NCBI GenBank assembly: GCA_035531955.1
Contig: DATKRZ010000067.1
Span: 17,266-81,265 of the forward strand
DNA: 64,000 nucleotides
From: Bog-756 sp035531955
GTDB lineage: Bacteria; Actinomycetota; Acidimicrobiia; Acidimicrobiales; RAAP-2
Reading direction: 5' to 3'
In this document: piece by piece, positions 24,512 to 33,042 of the stretch
Layout: the number at the start of each line of letters is the position of its first letter
Numbering within the stretch: the stretch's first letter is position 1
Notes under the pieces: generated by a model
Seen by the model: the letters and a program-made list of their open reading frames with translations, nothing else
Database searches by the model: none
What the model was told of the DNA's origin: nothing
Translations under genes and position numbers: made by a program

Positions 24512-25813
24512 TCAAGCCATCTCGGGCAACTGGTCGACGTGCTGCACATGGCCGTCCTGGCGGGTGAAGAGCACGTCGTTGTACCCCTCCCCGGGACCGA
24601 CCATGTCGAATGTGATTGGCGGCACGAAGGAGAGGTAGAGCGCCTTCCTCCCGCTGGCATTGAGATCCGTCGGAGCGGGGGCCGCGTGGAGCGTGTGCCC
24701 AAAATGCACGGTCACGTCCCCCGGCTCGGTCGAGATCGGTGTGATCGGGAGACCAGCCAACTCGGTTGCACCGGGAAGCCGGGACGTCCCCCTGTGGGAG
24801 CCGGGAATCACCTGCAGCTGGCCGCTCTCCGCTGTGGCAGCATCGAGCTGGATGCCGACATTGAGCATCGGGCACTTCACGGGGTGCCCACCCATGCCGC
24901 AGTCGCGGTGCCATGGCAGGTCGACGAGTCCCCCGGTTGCACCGGGAACCTTGATGACGACTCCGCTGCCGTCCAGCCGGTCCGGCGCGTCGCGAAGATC
25001 GGGGCCGCCGAGCGCCGCAATGCGAAGGAATCGGTCATCGGCGCCCAAGCCGGCAACGAGCGGCGATCTTTCACTTATGTAGTTGACCCTGTTGCAGACC
25101 TCCCTGTTCCCGACGGTGCTCCACCAGGAACGTCGATCATCGGGTCGTGCGTCAGCGACTGCCTGCGAAACCTCGGCCCGAAGCGCTTCGAGCTCGACGA
25201 AGTCAAGAACTCCACGGAGATGGACGAATCCCGCTCGAGAAAGGAAGTCGGCGATCTCAGCCTGAGGCTCGTCGAGCGCAAATGACCGGGTGAGACGGAG
25301 GGGCTCGCCGGCCGCATCGAGTACCGGAGGTGGATCGTCGATGTCGTAGGTTGTACGGGCTTCGAATGCGACACGCAATGGGGGTTCCCAGCGCGCCAGC
25401 TGTCCGAAGCTCCCCCGCTCGATCTCCAGCATTTCTCCATAGAGAAGGGCGAAGCACGAGCGCAGATCCCATACGAAATTGCACCATGGACCCGGAGCCA
25501 GGTCGACGACCGTGTGGGCACGTTCGGTGCCGGGTTCGACCTCGAAGGTTCCTCCGGACGGAAGGTAGGTATAAGCGTTGCCGGTATCGAGTCGGAAGGC
25601 GATCGGTCGGACCACCTTGGCGTCGGCGCCGGAGAACACGCGACCCCGGGACTTCAGAAGCCTCGGCAGGTGCTGGCGATGGAACCATTCGAAGTCGATC
25701 GGGCCGAATCGATCGCCATCCACAGGAAACCAAGGTACTTCAGTTGGCAATCCGACGGCGGCGCCTACCTGATACCCGAGGAGGTCGGCCGAGCTCGAGA
25801 CGACGAAGATCAT
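24512..25813 (-). CDS. PhyH-like Fe(II)/2-oxoglutarate oxygenase with long N-terminal extension
   Basis: 433 residues. The C-terminal part (about residues 190-433) is a phytanoyl-CoA dioxygenase-type jelly roll. The iron-binding HxD is in LPWHRDCGMGGHP, the distal His in VTVHFGHTLHAAPAP, and an Arg for 2-oxoglutarate follows in SGRKALYLSF. Facial-triad residues are thus intact. Residues 1-190 form a separate region (DLLGYQVGAAVGLPTEVPWF, FRLDTGNAYTYLPSGGTFEV, PGPWCNFVWDLRSCFALLYG) I cannot assign; family members are usually 250-300 residues without it. ATG 25813 has GGAG seven bases upstream. The role is probably oxidation of an acyl or small hydrophobic substrate. Confidence 0.8.
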   Translation of the reverse strand: MIFVVSSSADLLGYQVGAAVGLPTEVPWFPVDGDRFGPIDFEWFHRQHLPRLLKSRGRVFSGADAKVVRPIAFRLDTGNAYTYLPSGGTFEVEPGTERAHTVVDLAPGPWCNFVWDLRSCFALLYGEMLEIERGSFGQLARWEPPLRVAFEARTTYDIDDPPPVLDAAGEPLRLTRSFALDEPQAEIADFLSRAGFVHLRGVLDFVELEALRAEVSQAVADARPDDRRSWWSTVGNREVCNRVNYISERSPLVAGLGADDRFLRIAALGGPDLRDAPDRLDGSGVVIKVPGATGGLVDLPWHRDCGMGGHPVKCPMLNVGIQLDAATAESGQLQVIPGSHRGTSRLPGATELAGLPITPISTEPGDVTVHFGHTLHAAPAPTDLNASGRKALYLSFVPPITFDMVGPGEGYNDVLFTRQDGHVQHVDQLPEMA

Positions 25814-26059
25814 CTCAGCACTCCGGATTGAGCCGGGCTTCCTCACCCACCGCCATCGGTCGCCGGCATTCCTCAAATCGACAATCCCCCGAGGTGGGGC
25901 ATGGCCAGCCCGATGACAGCCTGTCGAAGGGAGAGGATGAGCGACCATCCCCACCGATGGGGGCCGGCATGGGATCGAGCCGGAAAAGCCGAGGCCATTC
26001 GATGGGCCCCGTCTTCAGCGTCGGCACCGACGTCGCCGGCTCGACGCAGGCGAGATCAG

Positions 26060-26209
26060 TTATCGGCCGGCATTGTCGACGTAGGCGTCATAGCAACCCC
26101 GGCAGAGGCGAACGACCGGTCCGTCCTCGACCGGCCCGCCACAATCCGGGCACACCGGCTCGACCTCCGCCCAGGCCCCATCGACCGGCTCGGGTGGCTG
26201 CACTGTCAT
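26060..26209 (-). CDS. 49-residue zinc-ribbon protein
   Basis: ATG 26209 opens MTVQPPEPVDGAWAEVEP. The product then carries two Cys pairs, VCPDCGGPVEDG and RLCRGCYDAY, spaced as in a small zinc ribbon, and ends in DNAGR. It is too short for a catalytic role and resembles the small zinc-finger proteins common in actinobacteria. It is the last of three same-strand genes (GntR, a broken two-helix membrane protein, and this one). Confidence 0.6.
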   Translation of the reverse strand: MTVQPPEPVDGAWAEVEPVCPDCGGPVEDGPVVRLCRGCYDAYVDNAGR

Positions 26210-26337
26210 GAGTACGCATCGGCCAGCCTGTCGATTGCCTTGAGCCCGGCTGCTCCCGATCGCCGATACAGGAGAAGGGACTTCTCCAGCCCGGAGCTCC
26301 TGCCAGATCCGGCTCCGGCAGATCGGCGGGGTCGGGG

Positions 26338-26564
26338 TCACTCCGAGCGCGGCCCGGATCCGGCCGCTCGTCTGCGTCGGAGGTCCTGGAGGTCGAGCAC
26401 ACTGGTCACGATGATCCCCGCGATGAGCACTGCCTGGAGGAGAGCCACGGGCCACGGCCGATGACCCGACAAGTCGAAGCCAGCAGGACGAGCACTGCCA
26501 GCGCGAAGGCCAGCCGCATTCGGAACCACTTTGGGGCGGAGGTTCCTTCCATTCTCGGTGCCAT
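26338..26564 (-). pseudogene. Small two-helix membrane protein gene with a frameshift
   Basis: From ATG 26564, preceded by GGAGGAGG with a good spacer, the frame reads MAPRMEGTSAPKWFRMRL then AFALAVLVLLAS (helix 1) and loses sense. A second frame, overlapping near 26485, continues GFDLSGHRPWPVALLQAVLI then AGIIVTSVLDLQDLRRRR (helix 2) and ends at 26338. Joining them gives a coherent protein of about 75 residues with two membrane helices and an Arg-rich tail. A single-base indel in the genome or the assembly would explain it. It lies between the GntR regulator and the zinc-ribbon gene. Confidence 0.6.
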
Positions 26565-26661
26565 TCGACCTCCTCCGCCCGACCGTCCTCCGGTCAAGAC
26601 TCAGGATACCGGCGGGCCCGTCTGAATCGGCTGTCAGCGGGTGCCTGCCGTTCGTGGTTCC

Positions 26662-27006
26662 TCAGGGCATCTGGCGGAGCATGGAGACCAGATCCTCCCG
26701 ACCGAGCCCATGTTGACGGGCCGAGGCGAGCAGTGCCTTGGCCTGGGCGAGCAACACTCCCCGCTCGGGTTCGCCCACCACGGTGATGCCCCGGCCCCGC
26801 CTGAACTCCAGGATCCCCTCGTTTCGGAGGAGCCGGAGGGCACGGAGCACGGTGTTCGGGTGGACCCCGGACACGGCCGCCATGTCCTTGGCGGGCGGGA
26901 GCCGCTGACCTGGTCGCACGAGTCCGTGGGCAATGTCCCGGCGGATTTCGGCGGCTACCTGGTCGTGGAGCGGTGTCGATCCCCGGAGCAACTTGACATC
27001 CCTCAT
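26662..27006 (-). CDS. GntR-family transcriptional regulator, YtrA-like
   Basis: 114 residues, short for the family because the effector domain is only a small helical hairpin, as in the YtrA subfamily. The winged helix covers residues 10-75: PLHDQVAAEIRRDIAHGLV, then PGQRLPPAKDMAAVSGVHPN (recognition helix) and LRLLRNEGILEFRRGRGITV (wing). The C-terminus is helical (LLAQAKALLASARQHGLGRE). YtrA-type regulators usually repress an adjacent transporter operon. Here the genes downstream are a broken two-helix membrane protein and a zinc-ribbon protein. An imperfect palindrome overlaps the start codon, suggesting autoregulation. Confidence 0.88.
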   Translation of the reverse strand: MRDVKLLRGSTPLHDQVAAEIRRDIAHGLVRPGQRLPPAKDMAAVSGVHPNTVLRALRLLRNEGILEFRRGRGITVVGEPERGVLLAQAKALLASARQHGLGREDLVSMLRQMP

Positions 27007-27032
27007 GATGATATGCAGAGTATCACCATCAT
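27005..27032. promoter_or_regulatory. Imperfect palindrome at the GntR start, possible operator
   Basis: The 28-nt stretch begins ATGATGATA and ends TATCACCATCAT. The outer ATGATG/CATCAT arms and the inner GATA/TATC arms are inverted repeats, with three extra bases in one arm. It overlaps the GntR start codon. GntR proteins bind such palindromes, but without a second copy this is only suggestive. Confidence 0.3.
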
Positions 27033-27357
27033 GGGTCCTCTCACCTGGCGAGGAGGCGGACGCGCGGGTTGCCTGCTGACGATCGGATCGGCAGCTGGAG
27101 ACGTCCATCCCGCATCGGGCGGCGGTCATCCCGGCAGAGAACCGACGGCTCCTCTGGATGCACGGGACAACCCTGTCCGCCCCGGAGACGGTGCCTCGGT
27201 GATGGCGGAAAGGAGTGGCTGCGCCCGCACGGCGACGGGATGACACGATGGTCAGATTCCTACCTATGCCCGAAAACTGAGGGGCTCCGGCCTGGTCGAC
27301 GCCGAGGGTGAGCTCGACGTCAGCCCTCCGGGACTGCGCTTCGTCTGGCCCTTCCTC
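27007..27357. other. Intergenic region between GntR and membrane-protein genes
   Basis: 351 bp between divergent genes. No convincing reading frame is present apart from the uncertain N-terminal extension of the membrane protein downstream (its frame is open from 27244 but lacks ATG, GTG or TTG). The GntR-proximal palindrome is the only structure seen. Confidence 0.4.
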
Positions 27358-28359
27358 GTGGTGCTCATCGTGCTCGAGGCGTTCAACGAGCTGTTCGGGT
27401 TCGGCGGTCCACCGGCCATCTACCAGATATGGATCCACGATCTGGTGATCGTCGCAGCGGCCGTCCTCGTACTGGCCCGGGCCGCTTATGAGTCGACGAC
27501 CAGACTGGCCTGGCTCGCGTTTGGCATGGCGATGGTGTTCTGGGCTTCGGGCAGCATTGCCTGGAGTGCCGTCTACGGCGGTCGGACGACGGTGCCCTAC
27601 CCCACCTTCGCCGACATCTTGTGGCTGTTGTGGTATCCACTGATGGTGGTGGGCATCGTCCATCTGATCCGGCTCCGCCTCCCCCGCTTCGAACTCCACC
27701 GCTGGATGGACGGGCTGGCCGTCACCCTGCTCGTACTTGTCCTCGGATTCGCCGTTGTCATCGAGCCCACCGTCGAGCACGCCACCCAGGGGACGCTGGC
27801 GATCATCGTCGACTTCAGCTATCCCGTGCTCGACGTCCTACTGGTCGGATCGGTGCTCGGCGTCTTCGGACTGCTGGGATGGCATCCCGATCGGATGTGG
27901 ATCTTCATCGGGTTGGCCATAGTGGCGACCGCCGGAGCTGATGCGGCATTTGCAGTCCAAGAGGCGCGAGGCGTCGGCACCGATGAGAGCTACGCGTTCG
28001 TCTGGACGCTGGGGGCGCTGTTCCTTGCGTATGCCGCATGGACCCGGGTGTCGGCGGAGGACAGGGAGGGCCACAAGATCACCGGAATGCGGGCGATCGC
28101 CCTTCCGCTGGCCGCGAACGCCATCGCTGCCGGTGTGCAGATCTACGCCATATTTTATCCGGTGGGAAGGAGCGAACGCGTCGTAACCCTCACGGTGCTG
28201 GCGGTGTCGTCGGTTCAGATCGTCCTGACCCGACCCCGTCGGGCGAGCTCCCCCGATGTCCCGGCCGACGGGACCGAGATGACCAGACACGCGGAACGGG
28301 CCGAAGAGCGGACGCGTGACCCGCTGAGACCGCCGGCGACCGGTGGGACAGCCCTATGA
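27358..28359 (+). CDS. Polytopic membrane protein resembling the sensory N-terminus of GGDEF proteins
   Basis: 333 residues with about eight membrane segments, for example LVIVAAAVLVLARAAYES, FADILWLLWYPLMVVGIVHL, the stretch LAVTLLVLVLGFAVVIEP, and VLDVLLVGSVLGVFGLLGW. The signature PYPTFADILWLLWYP is typical of the membrane sensor half of actinobacterial diguanylate cyclases, but no GGDEF, EAL or kinase domain follows. The C-terminus is a charged tail. The start is uncertain: the GTG at 27358 falls inside the first hydrophobic segment (RFVWPFLVVLIVLEAFNEL), and upstream the frame offers only CTG codons. The role is unknown. Confidence 0.65.
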   Translation: MVLIVLEAFNELFGFGGPPAIYQIWIHDLVIVAAAVLVLARAAYESTTRLAWLAFGMAMVFWASGSIAWSAVYGGRTTVPYPTFADILWLLWYPLMVVGIVHLIRLRLPRFELHRWMDGLAVTLLVLVLGFAVVIEPTVEHATQGTLAIIVDFSYPVLDVLLVGSVLGVFGLLGWHPDRMWIFIGLAIVATAGADAAFAVQEARGVGTDESYAFVWTLGALFLAYAAWTRVSAEDREGHKITGMRAIALPLAANAIAAGVQIYAIFYPVGRSERVVTLTVLAVSSVQIVLTRPRRASSPDVPADGTEMTRHAERAEERTRDPLRPPATGGTAL

Positions 28360-28496
28360 CAGGACGGGACAGCCGAGCAGGCCCGCGGCTCGGGTTGAGA
28401 ACCGGGCTCGCGGCACCGAAGTGGTTCAAACCAATCCCAACCGGGTCAACGTAGAGTGGCGGGCTCGGGCCGAAGTCCGGCCGGGGAAGGGCAGCG

Positions 28497-30032
28497 ATGG
28501 CGCATGATCCGGTAGTAGTAGAGACGATACGGGAACGCGACAGCCTCGAGCCCCGGTTCGTGCTGGCGGAGCAGGAGGAGCGGGCCCGATCTGCGCTGGC
28601 GGGCTATCGCGGCTCGACGGGCAGGCAGCCCAACATCCTCATGATCCTCTTCGACGATGTGGGCTGGGGCGATTTCGGTTGCTACGGAGGCGGGGTGGCA
28701 GTCGGGGCACCGACGCCCAACATCGACCGGTTGGCCCGACGCGGCAAGCTGCTCACCTCCTGTTACTCGGAGCCGTCCTGCACCCCGTCACGCGCCTCGA
28801 TCATGACCGGGCGGCTCCCGATGCGCCACGGCCTGTTGCGGCCCCCCATGTACGGGCAGCCGGGCGGGCTCGACGGTGAGGTCACGCTGGCCTCGCTGCT
28901 GTCGGAGGCGGGCTATGTGACCCAGGCCGTGGGCAAGTGGCACATCGGCGAGAACGCGGCGTCCCAGCCCCAGAACGTCGGCTTCGACGACTTCTACGGC
29001 TTCCTGTCGGTGTCCGACATGTACACCGAATGGCGCGACCCCAATTTCTTCCCGGAGATCGTCTACAGCGGGGAACGCACCGAGTGGGTCAAGAACCTGC
29101 CCTTCAACAAGTGCTTCGTCCACGCCACCCGGGGAGCGGAGACCGAGAACGTCGAGGAGGTGACCATCCCCGTCCTGTCACTGCTGGACGACAAGTGGGC
29201 CGCCTACTCGCTGGAGTTCATCCGGAGGATGGCCCGGCCCGATCCCGGACAGCGGAAGCCGTGGTTCCTCTACCACTGCACCCGGGGCGCCCATTTCGAC
29301 AACTATCCCCACGAGCGGTTCCTCGGATCGTCCCCGGCCCGACACCCCTACAAGGACACGATCATCGAGCTCGACGACATCGTCGGCAGGCTGGTGGCCG
29401 AGCTCGAGGCCACCGGGCAGATGGATCACACGGTGATCTTCGTCTCCTCGGACAACGGCCCGGAGATGGAGACCTGGCCCGATGCGGCCTATTCGCCATT
29501 CCGCAGTGCCAAGGGCTCCACCTGGGAGGGAGGCCAGCGGGTACCCGCCGTCGTCACCTGGCCGGGCATGATCGCCCCGGACCGGGCCACGGACGGCCTC
29601 TTCTCCCAGATGGACCTGTTCAACACCTTCCTCACCCTGGCCGGGGCATCCGGGGCCGTACCGGTCGACCGCTACATCGATGGGGTCGACCAGACCTCGT
29701 TCCTGCTCGACGCGGACGGCGCCTCCAACCGCAAGTACCTCTACTACTGGCTGACCAATGTCTTCTCGGCCCTCCGAGTCGGGGAGTGGAAGTTCATGGT
29801 CGCCTCCACGTCCGATGACGACCGCGACTGCCTGAACCTGGGCGGGTTCACCGGCGTGACCCAGAAGTACTCGCACGGGCGCCTGTACAACCTCTACCTG
29901 GACCCGAAGGAGAGTCGCAGCTACATGATCCGCAAGCTGGCCTACATCGACAGCTTCACCAGCGGGATCGCCGCCCACTTCGGGACCTTCGGCCGGTACC
30001 CGCCGAAGCAGCCGATCGCGGCGATGAGCTGA
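28497..30032 (+). CDS. Type I sulfatase (arylsulfatase-like)
   Basis: 511 residues. The catalytic motif is SCTPSRA with Cys95, the residue converted to formylglycine. Metal ligands begin with the Asp pair Asp53-Asp54 in LMILFDDVGWGDF. The strand FVSSDNGPEMETWP carries the second metal pair, and WHIGENAASQPQNVGF and CTRGAHFDNYPHERF are typical substrate-site segments. There is no signal peptide, so it is probably cytosolic. ATG 28497 has GGGGAAGGG upstream. A formylglycine-generating enzyme must be encoded elsewhere. A second sulfatase lies at 53547. Family members release sulfate from aryl, alkyl or sugar sulfates. Confidence 0.93.
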   Translation: MAHDPVVVETIRERDSLEPRFVLAEQEERARSALAGYRGSTGRQPNILMILFDDVGWGDFGCYGGGVAVGAPTPNIDRLARRGKLLTSCYSEPSCTPSRASIMTGRLPMRHGLLRPPMYGQPGGLDGEVTLASLLSEAGYVTQAVGKWHIGENAASQPQNVGFDDFYGFLSVSDMYTEWRDPNFFPEIVYSGERTEWVKNLPFNKCFVHATRGAETENVEEVTIPVLSLLDDKWAAYSLEFIRRMARPDPGQRKPWFLYHCTRGAHFDNYPHERFLGSSPARHPYKDTIIELDDIVGRLVAELEATGQMDHTVIFVSSDNGPEMETWPDAAYSPFRSAKGSTWEGGQRVPAVVTWPGMIAPDRATDGLFSQMDLFNTFLTLAGASGAVPVDRYIDGVDQTSFLLDADGASNRKYLYYWLTNVFSALRVGEWKFMVASTSDDDRDCLNLGGFTGVTQKYSHGRLYNLYLDPKESRSYMIRKLAYIDSFTSGIAAHFGTFGRYPPKQPIAAMS

Positions 30033-30086
30033 CCGGTGAACGCCGCCCCGTCCCTGTCCGGCCGGGGGCTCCTCTCCGCGGATCCG

Positions 30087-30725
30087 TCACCAGCGCGCCC
30101 CGTAGCGGTCGCGGTGGGCCCGTTCGCCCAGGGGCAGGCGCCGGGGGGCACCGGGTGGGCGGACCGGCCAACCGATCGGGACGACGGCCATGGGCCGGAC
30201 CGAGGCCGGGAGGCCGAGCAGAGCGGAGAGCTCGCCGGCCAACTGGGTGGCCAGGGTGGTCATGGCCGATCCCAGGCCGAGGGCGGCGGCCGACAGGAGC
30301 AGATTCTGGGTGGCCGGGTACACCGATGACGGAAGGGTTGACTCGAGCCCGATGTCGGTGTCGCCGCACACCACGACGATGACCGGGGCGGACCCGACCC
30401 CGCCCTCTGCCCCCCGGTCGACATCACGCAGAAGTGACGGCGACAGGCGGCCCTCCGAGTGTGCCCGACCGCCGGCCCTCCAGGCCCGGCGGGTCAGCTC
30501 TCCGATCGCGGCCCGGAGCCCGTCGTCCCGGACCACGACGAACACCCAGGGCTGGAGGTTCTCGGCGCTCGGTGCGTGGGTGGCGGCCCGGAGGCAGGCC
30601 TCGACCAGGTCGTCGCCCACCGGGCGGTCGGCGAACTCCCGGGTCGCACGCTGGCGGAAGACGACGTCGAAGAACGACGGCGCCGCGGTCGATCCGTCCT
30701 CCTCAACCATCTTGCCGTCTCTCAT
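30087..30725 (-). CDS. Nitroreductase-family FMN oxidoreductase
   Basis: 212 residues. The N-terminal motif RQRATREFADRPVGDDLV supplies the Arg residues that bind FMN phosphate, followed by ATHAPSAENLQPWVFVV, the canonical family strand. The C-terminal AAALGLGSAMTTLATQLAGE and VRPMAVVPIGWPV complete the dimeric flavin fold. ATG 30725 has GGGAG eight bases upstream. Its 3' end comes within 55 bp of the convergent sulfatase gene. Substrates range from nitroaromatics to flavins and are not readable here. Confidence 0.9.
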   Translation of the reverse strand: MRDGKMVEEDGSTAAPSFFDVVFRQRATREFADRPVGDDLVEACLRAATHAPSAENLQPWVFVVVRDDGLRAAIGELTRRAWRAGGRAHSEGRLSPSLLRDVDRGAEGGVGSAPVIVVVCGDTDIGLESTLPSSVYPATQNLLLSAAALGLGSAMTTLATQLAGELSALLGLPASVRPMAVVPIGWPVRPPGAPRRLPLGERAHRDRYGARW

Positions 30726-30897
30726 TCATCAGACTCCCGGAGCCGCTCCCTGGTGGTGACGTCGCCAGCGCGAAGCTAGCCCGGTGCCTGCACCGATGCC
30801 GTCGTCGGGCGGCTGGCTAGAGTCTGACCGCACCCGCCCGCGCCCTTCGTCCCGGGAGCCCACATGGCCATCGAACCCATCCCCGAGCAGCCTGGTC

Positions 30898-32436
30898 GTG
30901 GCTGACCGGCTGCCCGACCAGCTGAGGTGGATGGCCTCAGCCCACGAGGACCAGGTCGCCTACCGGAACCTGGGCGACGGGTCGATCACCTTCGGCTGCT
31001 GGGAACGGGAATCGAACCGCCTGGCCCGCGGCCTCCGGGACCGGGGCGTCGAGAAGGGCGACCTGGTGGCCATCTACCTCGAGTCCGGACAGATCCTGGA
31101 CTGGATCGTCACCTACAGCGCCGTGCACAAGATCGGCGCCGTCGCCGTCCCGATGAACAACCGGCTGTCACCTCCCGAAGTCCTGGCCATCCTCGGCCAC
31201 GCCGAGCCCACCGTCGTCGTGGCCAGCGGCACCTACGGGGAGGCGCTCGCCCCGCTGCCCGGGTTGCTCCCCTCCCTGGCCGTCCTGGCCACGGTGGGTG
31301 GGCCGGGACCCGAGGGCTCGATCGACATCGAGCATCTGAAGGACGCGGACGACCGGGAGATCCAGGTGCCCATCGGCGAGGACGACCTCGCCGACGTCAT
31401 GTACACGTCGGGGACCACGGGCCGGCCGAAGGGTGTGGCCGTGCGTCACCGCAGTGTCGCCCTCCTGGCCAACACCCGGCCCGCCTGGCAGGGGACCGCC
31501 TGGCTGACCGCTACTCCGGTCTTCACCTTTGCCGGGCTCGGCTTCATCTACAACCCGATGAAGGCCGGGATGACCGTCCTGTTCCTGCCGAAATTCGATG
31601 CCGGGCGGTGGCTCGGGGCCGTCGAGTCCGAACGACCGGTGATCGCCTTCGTCGTGCCGGCGATGGCCCAGCTCCTCCTCCACCATCCCGGATTCGAGTC
31701 GGCGGACCTCTCCAGCCTCCGCACGCTGGTGCTGGGCAGTGCCCCCCTGGCCCCGGACACCCTGCAACGCCTCCAGGCCCGGCTGCCCGGTGTCCCGGTT
31801 CTCAACAGCTACGGCATGACCGAGGGAGGTCACGCCACGTTCTCCATGGACCCCGAAGGGTCGCGGACCCACCCGGGGGCGGTGGGACGGCCCCGGCCCC
31901 CGACGGAGGTCCGGATCGCCGACGAGGACGGGACCGGGTGTCCGACCGGCGCCGTCGGCGAGGTCCTCACCCGCAACCCCGAGGGACACCGGGAGTACTA
32001 CAAGGACGAAGAGGCCACCGCCCGGATGTGGGCCGGCGGGTGGCTGCACACCGGGGACCTCGGCTATCTCGACGACGACGGCTACCTGTACATCGTCGGT
32101 CGGACGAAGGAGATGATCGTGCGGGGCGGGATGAACGTCTACGCCGATGACGTGGAGGCGGTGCTCCATGCCCACCCGGCGGTGGTCGAGGCCGCCGTCG
32201 TCGGCATCCCCCACGACGTGCTGGGCGAGGACGTCGCCGCCTACGTGGTGCTCCGCCCCGGCGAGATCCTGGACGGCGAGGACCTGCAGCGCTTCGCAGC
32301 CGAGCGCCTGGCCGACTACAAGGTTCCCCGCCAGGTCCACTACCTGGCCGAGCTCCCGAGGAACGCAGGTGGGAAGGTGCTGAAGGGCCGGTTGGCGACG
32401 CATCCGGCATCAACGCATCCGGCAACCCGGCCGTGA
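30898..32436 (+). CDS. AMP-forming acyl-CoA synthetase/ligase (ANL superfamily)
   Basis: About 512 residues. The P-loop-like motif is VMYTSGTTGRPKGVAV, the adenine motif is NSYGMTEGGHATFS, the ribose-binding Asp is in GWLHTGDLGYLDDDGYLYI, and the hinge follows in VGRTKEMIVRGGMNVYADDV. The catalytic Lys lies in RNAGGKVLKGRL near the C-terminus. It adenylates a carboxylic acid and transfers it to CoA. GTG 30898 is used because homology begins at ADRLPDQLRWMA. An ATG at 30864 with a good GGGAG site leads into a 13-codon frame (MAIEPIPEQPGRG) that stops at 30903, overlapping this start. The SRPBCC gene follows 64 bp later. Confidence 0.93.
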   Translation: MADRLPDQLRWMASAHEDQVAYRNLGDGSITFGCWERESNRLARGLRDRGVEKGDLVAIYLESGQILDWIVTYSAVHKIGAVAVPMNNRLSPPEVLAILGHAEPTVVVASGTYGEALAPLPGLLPSLAVLATVGGPGPEGSIDIEHLKDADDREIQVPIGEDDLADVMYTSGTTGRPKGVAVRHRSVALLANTRPAWQGTAWLTATPVFTFAGLGFIYNPMKAGMTVLFLPKFDAGRWLGAVESERPVIAFVVPAMAQLLLHHPGFESADLSSLRTLVLGSAPLAPDTLQRLQARLPGVPVLNSYGMTEGGHATFSMDPEGSRTHPGAVGRPRPPTEVRIADEDGTGCPTGAVGEVLTRNPEGHREYYKDEEATARMWAGGWLHTGDLGYLDDDGYLYIVGRTKEMIVRGGMNVYADDVEAVLHAHPAVVEAAVVGIPHDVLGEDVAAYVVLRPGEILDGEDLQRFAAERLADYKVPRQVHYLAELPRNAGGKVLKGRLATHPASTHPATRP

Positions 32437-32500
32437 CGCATCCATGACCCGGCGGAGCAGATGACCGATTCACAGGCCGAGGGGCCCGAGAGGAGACGCC

Positions 32501-32986
32501 GTGCAGGACCACCGGTTCGATTTCACCGTCGAGGGGACACCCGAGGAGGTCTGGGACGTGATCTGGAAGCGCACCCGGGTCGGCGTCGAGACCGACACGG
32601 TGAAGATCGAGATCCTCCACCCCGGCGACGAACAGGGGAATGGGCTGGTCCGACACTGCACCTTCCCGGTCCCGAAGTACCTGCTCTCCAAGGGCAGGGC
32701 GCAGTCGTGGGAGTGGATCACCGAGGCCCGGCGTCCCGTGTCGTGGCGCTACGACGCCATCGGCAAGCCCCTCTGGTCGAAGGCCTCGGGATGGACCCGG
32801 CTGGAAGACCTCGGCGGGGGACGGACCAGGGTCTACTTCCGTGAGACCTACGAGGTGTTCAACCCGGTTATCCGGGCGCTGCTCGAACGACGGGTGCACG
32901 ACTTCATCTCCGAGGGCAACGACAAGCTCATCGAGGCATCACTGGTGCGGTCTCTCCAGAAGCTCCACCAGCGGGGCGCCGGTTGA
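32501..32986 (+). CDS. SRPBCC (START/Bet v1-fold) protein
   Basis: 161 residues. GTG 32501 has AGGAG five bases upstream. The sequence QDHRFDFTVEGTPEEVWDVI then RVGVETDTVKIEILHPGDE and LVRHCTFPVPKYLLSKGR with WEWITEARRPVSWRYDAI shows the curved beta sheet of the polyketide-cyclase/SRPBCC family, and a long C-terminal helix ends it (DKLIEASLVRSLQKLHQ). Such proteins bind or cyclise hydrophobic ligands. It sits 64 bp after the acyl-CoA ligase on the same strand and is probably co-transcribed, suggesting a shared hydrophobic substrate. Confidence 0.82.
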   Translation: MQDHRFDFTVEGTPEEVWDVIWKRTRVGVETDTVKIEILHPGDEQGNGLVRHCTFPVPKYLLSKGRAQSWEWITEARRPVSWRYDAIGKPLWSKASGWTRLEDLGGGRTRVYFRETYEVFNPVIRALLERRVHDFISEGNDKLIEASLVRSLQKLHQRGAG

Positions 32987-33042
32987 ACGATGCCCCCGCC
33001 GCGACGCCACCCGCTGGCCCCGGGGTCTGGGCCGGGGCAGAG

